Below are positions 5,966-9,171 of a DNA stretch of 9,171 bases, one piece after another. Within the stretch, counting starts at the first letter, position 1. Every line of letters begins with the position of its first letter. The position numbers were made by a program, and so were the translations under genes. The notes beneath the pieces were generated by a model, which saw only the letters and a list, made by a program, of their open reading frames with translations, did no database searches and was not told the origin of the DNA. This stretch comes from Clostridia bacterium (GTDB taxonomy: Bacteria; Bacillota; Clostridia; Oscillospirales; Acutalibacteraceae): assembly GCA_900752115.1 (NCBI GenBank), contig CAADUC010000099.1, forward strand, positions 1-9,171. The letters are read 5' to 3'.

Positions 5966-7170
5966 CAGGCTTCCTCCTCTCTCTTGCCGCAATTCACGGG
6001 AGGGTGATATCCCAGCAGGCTTTCCGGCGGTTCCACCAGCTTCATGGAAAGCGCGCCGGTCGGGCAGGTTTCCACGCAGCAGCCGCAGCCCATGCATTGC
6101 GTCTCATCCACACATTTGGCCTGGATTCCCTTTTCGCGGTAATACTTTTCCTGAATAGCGCCGAACATGCAGCGGGAATTCGAGCACAGATTGCAGCCGA
6201 TGCATTTATCAGGATCCAGCACAGCCCGGAACCGTGACTTGGTATAATAGTTCCACGGCTTCTGCAGGCTGCCGTAACGGAAGCTGTTGCGCAGAACACC
6301 GCAGGCCGTCGTGTTGCAATTGCACAGGACGTCGGAACAGGATTCCACTTCCGTGTTTTCACGGTTCATCATATCGTTGTTCCGGCTGGTCTGAACAAAG
6401 GGGTGCCGTTTGCCGGCCTCCTGTACAATCTGAAAGACCTCTTTCCACGAGTACTGCCGCCCGTACCCCATATTGATCAGCAAACGCGCGGCGTCGTTCG
6501 CCTCGACACACACCATGGGATCCTTTTCCGTTTCCGGATGGCGGAAACGGCAGGGGCACTCGATCACGGTGAGCAGTTCTTTGGATTGCAGAATGCTCTT
6601 GTAATTTTCGAGCGGCAGCAGATCGGGACAGTCCTTGACAGAATCGTAGCGAGGAATGATCCGTCCGCCGGAAGGATTTTTCCAATCCGGATTGCCGACA
6701 CGGGATGCCGCTGTTGTCTTCTCCATCCGTACCGCCAGCTCATCCTCCAAAAACATTTGCAGGACGACATAATAAGCGCGCCCGTTACGGTCCCTCCATA
6801 CCGGACTGTGCTGCAAATCCATCCACTGCACGGGATCCATCCGGATCTGCGGACCGTGCTCCGGGTGATGGCAGACGTCTCCGCTGAAGAACCGATCGAG
6901 AAGCTGGGCGTCAATCTCATGCTTGTCCATGCCAAGCTTTTCCGCGAATCCCTTTGTCACCTTCAGCTCTCCGACCTCCGGGGACCAGTCTTTATCCGGC
7001 AGAGCGTCAATGACAGCGGCCTCCTGCGGCGTCATCTTATGCGCCAGCATCCACGGAAGATAGCGGGACTCTTCGTGGCCGTTCAAAATCTTGGTCGCGA
7101 CGGAAAAGTAGATTGGATCCAGTTCGCGGTGCAAGATTTGGTTTACCTGCTTTTTTAAATTTTCCTCCAT
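5965..7170 (-). CDS. Iron-sulfur protein, winged-helix-like N-terminus plus dicluster ferredoxin domain (copy 1)
   Basis: A 401-residue soluble protein and the probable first gene of the minus-strand operon. C-terminal ferredoxin motifs: C323-x2-C326-x2-C329-x4-C334-M and C359-x2-C362-x2-C365-x3-C369-P, followed by a conserved tail (TGALSMKLVEPPESLLG). The middle third carries IPRYDSVKDCPDLLP (Cys181), CPC (205-207), Cys221 and CNCNTTAC (283-290), the same cysteine set as the neighbour. The N-terminal third begins with LHRELDPIYFSVATKI and LPWMLAHKMTP, then a helix-turn-helix-like stretch (KGFAEKLGMDKHEIDAQLLDRFFSGDV). The ATG at 7170 follows GGAGGA by 7 nt. The predicted promoter and operator-like repeats lie 120-160 nt upstream. 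Ferredoxin domains of this type pass low-potential electrons; the extra domains suggest a dedicated partner or a sensing role, which is inference. The exact family name is not recognised. Confidence 0.85.
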   Translation of the reverse strand: MEENLKKQVNQILHRELDPIYFSVATKILNGHEESRYLPWMLAHKMTPQEAAVIDALPDKDWSPEVGELKVTKGFAEKLGMDKHEIDAQLLDRFFSGDVCHHPEHGPQIRMDPVQWMDLQHSPVWRDRNGRAYYVVLQMFLEDELAVRMEKTTAASRVGNPDWKNPSGGRIIPRYDSVKDCPDLLPLENYKSILQSKELLTVIECPCRFRHPETEKDPMVCVEANDAARLLINMGYGRQYSWKEVFQIVQEAGKRHPFVQTSRNNDMMNRENTEVESCSDVLCNCNTTACGVLRNSFRYGSLQKPWNYYTKSRFRAVLDPDKCIGCNLCSNSRCMFGAIQEKYYREKGIQAKCVDETQCMGCGCCVETCPTGALSMKLVEPPESLLGYHPPVNCGKREEEA

Positions 7171-7240
7171 CCGTATTTCCTCCCTTTTTCTGTTCCGTAT
7201 GGGATCTGTTTCATGCAGAAAGCGGTTCCTCGGATTTCAA

Positions 7241-7249
7241 CCTCCTTTT
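7241..7249 (-). promoter_or_regulatory. Orphan Shine-Dalgarno-like sequence in the operon leader
   Basis: The minus-strand leader contains AAAAGGAGG, nearly perfectly complementary to the 16S rRNA 3' end, yet the next usable start codon is not at a translation distance and the true first-gene ribosome site lies some 60 nt further on. In Bacillus relatives such STAB-SD elements bind 30S subunits and protect mRNA from 5' exonuclease. That role is inferred here only from sequence and position. Confidence 0.35.
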
Positions 7250-7253
7250 AATA

Positions 7254-7329
7254 AATTAATCGAACTAATCAAATGTCTTTTTCAACAGGCCTGTATAATT
7301 TAATGGAATAATTGAATTAATTCAACTTA
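7254..7329. repeat. Two operator-like 15-bp imperfect direct repeats, one containing a 14-bp palindrome
   Basis: AATTAATTCAACTTA (7315-7329) and AATTAATCGAACTAA (7254-7268) match at 12 of 15 positions in the same orientation, 61 bp apart, close to six helical turns. The first copy overlaps a perfect palindrome TTGAATTAATTCAA (7312-7325) that covers the -35 box of the operon promoter. The second copy lies downstream of the inferred start site. A pair of this kind suits a small dimeric repressor such as a MarR or TetR protein (inference); no such gene is in the window. Chance similarity in AT-rich DNA is a real alternative. Confidence 0.4.
7297..7325 (-). promoter_or_regulatory. Candidate promoter of the iron-sulfur/methyltransferase/transporter operon
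   Basis: Minus strand: TTGAAT (-35, 7320-7325), a 17-nt spacer, TAAATT (-10, 7297-7302). Each box matches four of six consensus bases, which is weak, but the spacing is ideal and the surroundings are strongly AT-rich. Transcription would begin near 7290, giving a leader of about 120 nt. The -35 box lies inside the 14-bp palindrome at 7312-7325, so a bound regulator would block it (inference). Confidence 0.4.
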
Positions 7330-7570
7330 TTAAATAATAGTGTTTTAAAAATGCGAGGCACGCCCCGCCGAATTCTTTTCTATATCCTAACACATAGTTC
7401 ACAAAATTGCAACAGTTTCTTTTATTTTTTTATAGAATATAGGAGCGCATGAAAAAAGTGTGCTTTTTTGCTCAAACAAGCTGCGGACAGTCTGCAGCGG
7501 GCTTTCTGTCGAATTCCGGGAGACAATCGGCCGTTTTTTTCATAATATTGCAGATTTTTTTGCTTTGAGA

Positions 7571-7600
7571 TTGTAATTGCAGGTAAAGATCGTGTAAAAT
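7571..7600 (+). promoter_or_regulatory. Candidate promoter of prs
   Basis: TTGTAA (7571-7576) and TAAAAT (7595-7600) are 18 nt apart; the -10 matches five of six consensus bases and the -35 four. Transcription would start near 7607, leaving a short leader with AGGAG at 7618-7622. An upstream pair at 7407-7436 may act as a second start. Confidence 0.45.
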
Positions 7601-7629
7601 GAAGGCACAACACGTAAAGGAGTGGGTTT

Positions 7630-8787
7630 TTGGTGGAGCATATGGACGCGAAGGCAATCTTTCACATGGGAAAAAGCACGGCTTCCCTTGGACTGATTGT
7701 GACGGAGGGTGCGCGCGAGCTGGGAGCGAAGGTGGACAACTACCTGGTGCAGATGGCCGCGGGCAGCCCGGAGGCAAAGGATACTTTCATCATTGAGAGC
7801 GAATGCCCCCGCTTTCAGTCCGGCGACGGCAAGGGCCTGATCAAGGATACCGTCCGCGGGATGGATCTCTATCTTCTCGTCGACGTGGGAAACTACAGCT
7901 GCAAGTACAACATGTTCGGCCAGCAGAACAGCATGAGCCCTGACGATCATTTCCAGGATCTCAAGCGTCTCATCCAGGCGGCCAGCGGCAAGGCGCACCG
8001 TCTGAGCGTGATCATGCCGATTCTCTTCGGCGGCCGCCAGCACCGCCGCAACTACCGCGAGAGCCTCGACTGCGCGTTCGCTCTGCAGGAGCTGCAGGCC
8101 ATGGGCGTGGCGAACGTAATCAGCTTTGACGCGCATGACCCCCGCGTGCAGAACGCGGCGCCTCTCATGGGCTTTGACAACGTCATGCCGACGTACCAGG
8201 TGCTCAAGGCTCTTATCAACCAGGTGCCGAGCCTCAAGCTGGATTGGGATAACTTTATGATCGTAAGCCCCGACGAGGGCGCGCTCAACCGCAACATGTA
8301 CTACGCCTCCGTGCTTGGCGTCAACCTCGGCATGTTCTACAAGCGCCGCGACTATTCCCGCGTCGTGAACGGCCGCAACCCGATCGTCGCCCATGAGTAT
8401 CTCGGCGATTCCGTCGAGGGCAAGGATATCTTCATTGCCGACGATATCATCTCCTCCGGCGAGTCGATGCTCGACATCGCTTACGCGCTCAAAAAGCAGA
8501 ATGCCCGCCGCATCTTCTGCTACGCCACCTACGCGATCTTCACCAACGGCCTCGCGCAGTTTGACGAGGCGTACGAGAAGGGAATCATCAGCGGTGTGCT
8601 CGGCTCCAACCTGACCTACCGCACCGATGACCTGCGCCGCCGCGAGTGGTTCTATGAGGTCGACTGCAGCAAGTACATCGCGTACCTCATCGCCGCCCTC
8701 AACCACGACGTTTCGATGAGCGCCCTCATCGATCCCCACGAGAAAATCACCAACCTGCTCATCAAAAACGGCTATCACCCCGCCTGA
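7630..8787 (+). CDS. prs: Ribose-phosphate pyrophosphokinase (PRPP synthase), extended form
   Basis: Makes 5-phosphoribosyl 1-pyrophosphate from ribose 5-phosphate and ATP, the precursor for purines, pyrimidines, His, Trp and NAD. Family landmarks are all present in order: MPILFGGRQHRR (129-140, equivalent to the ATP-binding IPYFGYARQDRK segment), SFDAHDPRVQ (165-174, the His-containing catalytic region), VSPDEGA (212-218) and the PRPP loop ADDIISSGES (270-279). At 385 residues it is about 70 longer than classical Prs (about 315), and the loop differs from the usual DDMIDTAGT. Codons are strongly biased to C and G in third position, unlike the minus-strand genes, suggesting high expression. 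The start is TTG at 7630 (AGGAG 7 nt upstream), with GTG at 7633 an almost equal alternative; ATG at 7642 is too far from the site. It appears monocistronic, ending at a terminator. Confidence 0.9.
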   Translation: MVEHMDAKAIFHMGKSTASLGLIVTEGARELGAKVDNYLVQMAAGSPEAKDTFIIESECPRFQSGDGKGLIKDTVRGMDLYLLVDVGNYSCKYNMFGQQNSMSPDDHFQDLKRLIQAASGKAHRLSVIMPILFGGRQHRRNYRESLDCAFALQELQAMGVANVISFDAHDPRVQNAAPLMGFDNVMPTYQVLKALINQVPSLKLDWDNFMIVSPDEGALNRNMYYASVLGVNLGMFYKRRDYSRVVNGRNPIVAHEYLGDSVEGKDIFIADDIISSGESMLDIAYALKKQNARRIFCYATYAIFTNGLAQFDEAYEKGIISGVLGSNLTYRTDDLRRREWFYEVDCSKYIAYLIAALNHDVSMSALIDPHEKITNLLIKNGYHPA

Positions 8788-8869
8788 ACAGGCTGAGCCT
8801 GGACCTGCGGGCCTGCGGCCGGCAATTCGCGCACGCAGCCTCCGGCTGCCTGCCCTGGCATAAGAAATC

Positions 8870-8904
8870 GACCCCCTTGCGGCCAGTACCGCGAGGGGGT
8901 CTTG
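8870..8904 (+). terminator. Intrinsic terminator of prs
   Basis: A 13-bp stem (8870-8882 with 8889-8901, one G-U wobble) closes a 6-nt loop CCAGTA. The stem base is very GC-rich (GACCCCC/GGGGGTC). The T-tract after it is poor (TTGTC), so termination may be incomplete. It lies 83 nt after the prs stop. Two small hairpins precede it, including GCAGCC/GGCTGC at 8835-8849. Confidence 0.75.
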
Positions 8905-9027
8905 TCATATGCCCGCGTTGTTCTTTATGCAAAAGAAGCGGAGTTATGTATAGTCCTCAGTCTTCGATAGAATTTGAGGGGAACGGATTTCCGGCAGCTT
9001 CCGGGGAGCCGTCGTCCCAACGCACAA

Positions 9028-9074
9028 ACGGACAGACGAATCATAACCGAAGGTTCTCTGATTTGTCTGTCCGT
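9028..9074. repeat. Long inverted repeat with nested hairpin
   Basis: Arms 9028-9042 and 9060-9074 pair over 15 bp with one G-U wobble (ACGGACAGACGAATC against GATTTGTCTGTCCGT). The 17-nt loop contains a further small hairpin, AACC-GAA-GGTT (9045-9055). No T-run follows on the plus strand, so it is not a normal terminator for prs. It may be a processing or regulatory element in the leader of the next gene, or a remnant repeat. Confidence 0.6.
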
Positions 9075-9082
9075 CCCTGCCA

Positions 9083-9125
9083 GCCGCCGCTTAGCGAGGC
9101 GTTTTCGCCTCGCTCCTTAGGCGGC
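9083..9125. repeat. Two-tier inverted repeat upstream of the last gene
   Basis: The inner stem AGCGAGGCG/CGCCTCGCT (9093-9101 with 9106-9114) is perfect over 9 bp around a TTTT loop. An outer GCCGCC/GGCGGC pair (9083-9088 with 9120-9125) extends it across short internal loops. It ends 22 nt before the ATG at 9148. Being so close to the start, it could affect translation of that gene or be a leader element. Confidence 0.55.
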
Positions 9126-9147
9126 CGCGCTCCGGGAAAGGGGGCGC

Positions 9148-9171
9148 ATGGCTGACGTAGAAAGGAAACTG
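9148..9171 (+). CDS. Start of an unidentified plus-strand gene (first 8 codons)
   Basis: ATG at 9148 is preceded by AAAGGGGG (9137-9144) three nt upstream and continues in frame as MADVERKL to the window edge. The ribosome site is close but purine-rich. Eight residues do not identify a family. It lies about 245 nt beyond the prs terminator, so it is probably expressed separately, with the hairpin-rich stretch as its leader. Confidence 0.5.

Larger units (their letters stand above)
7171..7629. other. 459-bp divergent intergenic control region
   Basis: No convincing gene lies between the iron-sulfur operon and prs. The left half (about 7240-7350) is AT-rich and holds the operon promoter and operator-like repeats. 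The middle has a short GC hairpin (7353-7368). Plus-strand boxes TTGCAA (7407-7412) and TATAGA (7431-7436), 18 nt apart, form a second weak promoter candidate towards prs. An A6G/CT6 inverted repeat (7452-7458 with 7463-7469) and a GCTGC/GCAGC hairpin (about 7481-7499) follow. The right end carries the nearer prs promoter candidate and ribosome site. Confidence 0.6.
8949..9125 (+). ncRNA. Structured non-coding stretch: leader or small RNA candidate
   Basis: Between the prs terminator and the next gene there is a series of inverted repeats: CCTCA/TGAGG (8955-8959 with 8975-8979), CCGG/CCGG (8991-8994 with 9001-9004), a 15-bp arm pair (9028-9042 with 9060-9074) and a 9-bp hairpin with a TTTT loop (9093-9114). 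A TATAGT box (8949-8954) could be a -10, but its -35 is weak. No known riboswitch, T-box or tRNA was recognised. The density of pairing suggests a leader RNA of the gene starting at 9148, but this is unproven. Confidence 0.3.

Noticed and set aside
5966..6097. N-terminal extension of the second iron-sulfur protein to 6097
   Set aside because: The extra 44 residues overlap the end of the upstream gene in another frame, are Gly/Arg-rich, and the ATG at 5965 has an excellent ribosome site.
4775..7158. Long plus-strand frames opposite the iron-sulfur genes (4775-5737 and 6403-7158)
   Set aside because: They are antisense to cysteine-motif coding sequence, lack ribosome sites and resemble no family.
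7294..7299. Perfect TATAAT on the plus strand as a prs promoter
   Set aside because: No acceptable -35 lies 16-19 nt upstream and it is over 330 nt from prs; the AT-rich setting makes a chance match likely.
7449..7568. 39-codon plus-strand frame (MKKVCFFAQTSCGQ...) before prs
   Set aside because: AGGAG is only 3 nt before the ATG and the nearest promoter candidate would start transcription within that site; composition is driven by A- and T-runs.
7540..8778. 412-codon minus-strand open frame
   Set aside because: It is the antisense shadow of prs, produced by the strong third-position C/G bias; the peptide is a low-complexity Val/Ala/Glu/His mixture.
8877..9155. 92-codon plus-strand frame after prs
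   Set aside because: It begins inside the terminator stem and runs through the inverted repeats; no ribosome site and a Pro/Arg/Ser-rich composition.

Overview
The window looks like a chromosomal segment of an anaerobic, Gram-positive, Clostridia-type bacterium, possibly from the gut. The signs are strong AGGAGG-like ribosome binding sites, sigma70-type promoters in AT-rich spacers, a lipoprotein sugar-binding protein with a CUT1-type permease pair and no dedicated ATPase, cysteine-rich ferredoxin proteins, and an extended ribose-phosphate pyrophosphokinase. Genus-level assignment is not possible from the sequence alone.

Layout, left to right: (1) 1-604, minus strand, the N-terminal part of a ROK-family repressor cut by the window edge, with its own strong promoter (801-830) and a GC-rich leader of about 190 nt. 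(2) 873-4059, minus strand, a CUT1 carbohydrate ABC importer in the order binding lipoprotein, first permease, second permease, with a 13-bp stem-loop between the binding protein and permease genes. (3) 4111-7170, minus strand, two tandem paralogous iron-sulfur proteins (401 and 410 residues, each with a C-terminal pair of [4Fe-4S] motifs and seven further conserved cysteines), then a small SAM-dependent methyltransferase. (4) 7171-7629, an AT-rich divergent control region with a palindrome, a 15-bp imperfect direct repeat and candidate promoters both ways. (5) 7630-8787, plus strand, a PRPP synthase (prs) with strongly biased codon use, followed by a clear hairpin terminator. (6) 8902-9147, a non-coding stretch with several strong inverted repeats. 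(7) 9148 to the end, the first eight codons of another plus-strand gene.

The minus-strand genes from 7170 down to 873 are tightly packed: 1-nt overlap, then gaps of 34, 51, 82 and 15 nt. No intrinsic terminator or convincing internal promoter is visible between them, so they probably form one transcript: two redox proteins, a methyltransferase and a sugar-type importer. The ROK repressor behind them has its own promoter and is the natural candidate regulator of the importer. The transported substrate and the reaction served by the iron-sulfur proteins and the methyltransferase cannot be read from the sequence. This unusual gene combination, and the extra cysteine region of the two paralogs, are the main points of interest. 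No tRNA, rRNA, CRISPR array, insertion sequence or phage gene was seen.
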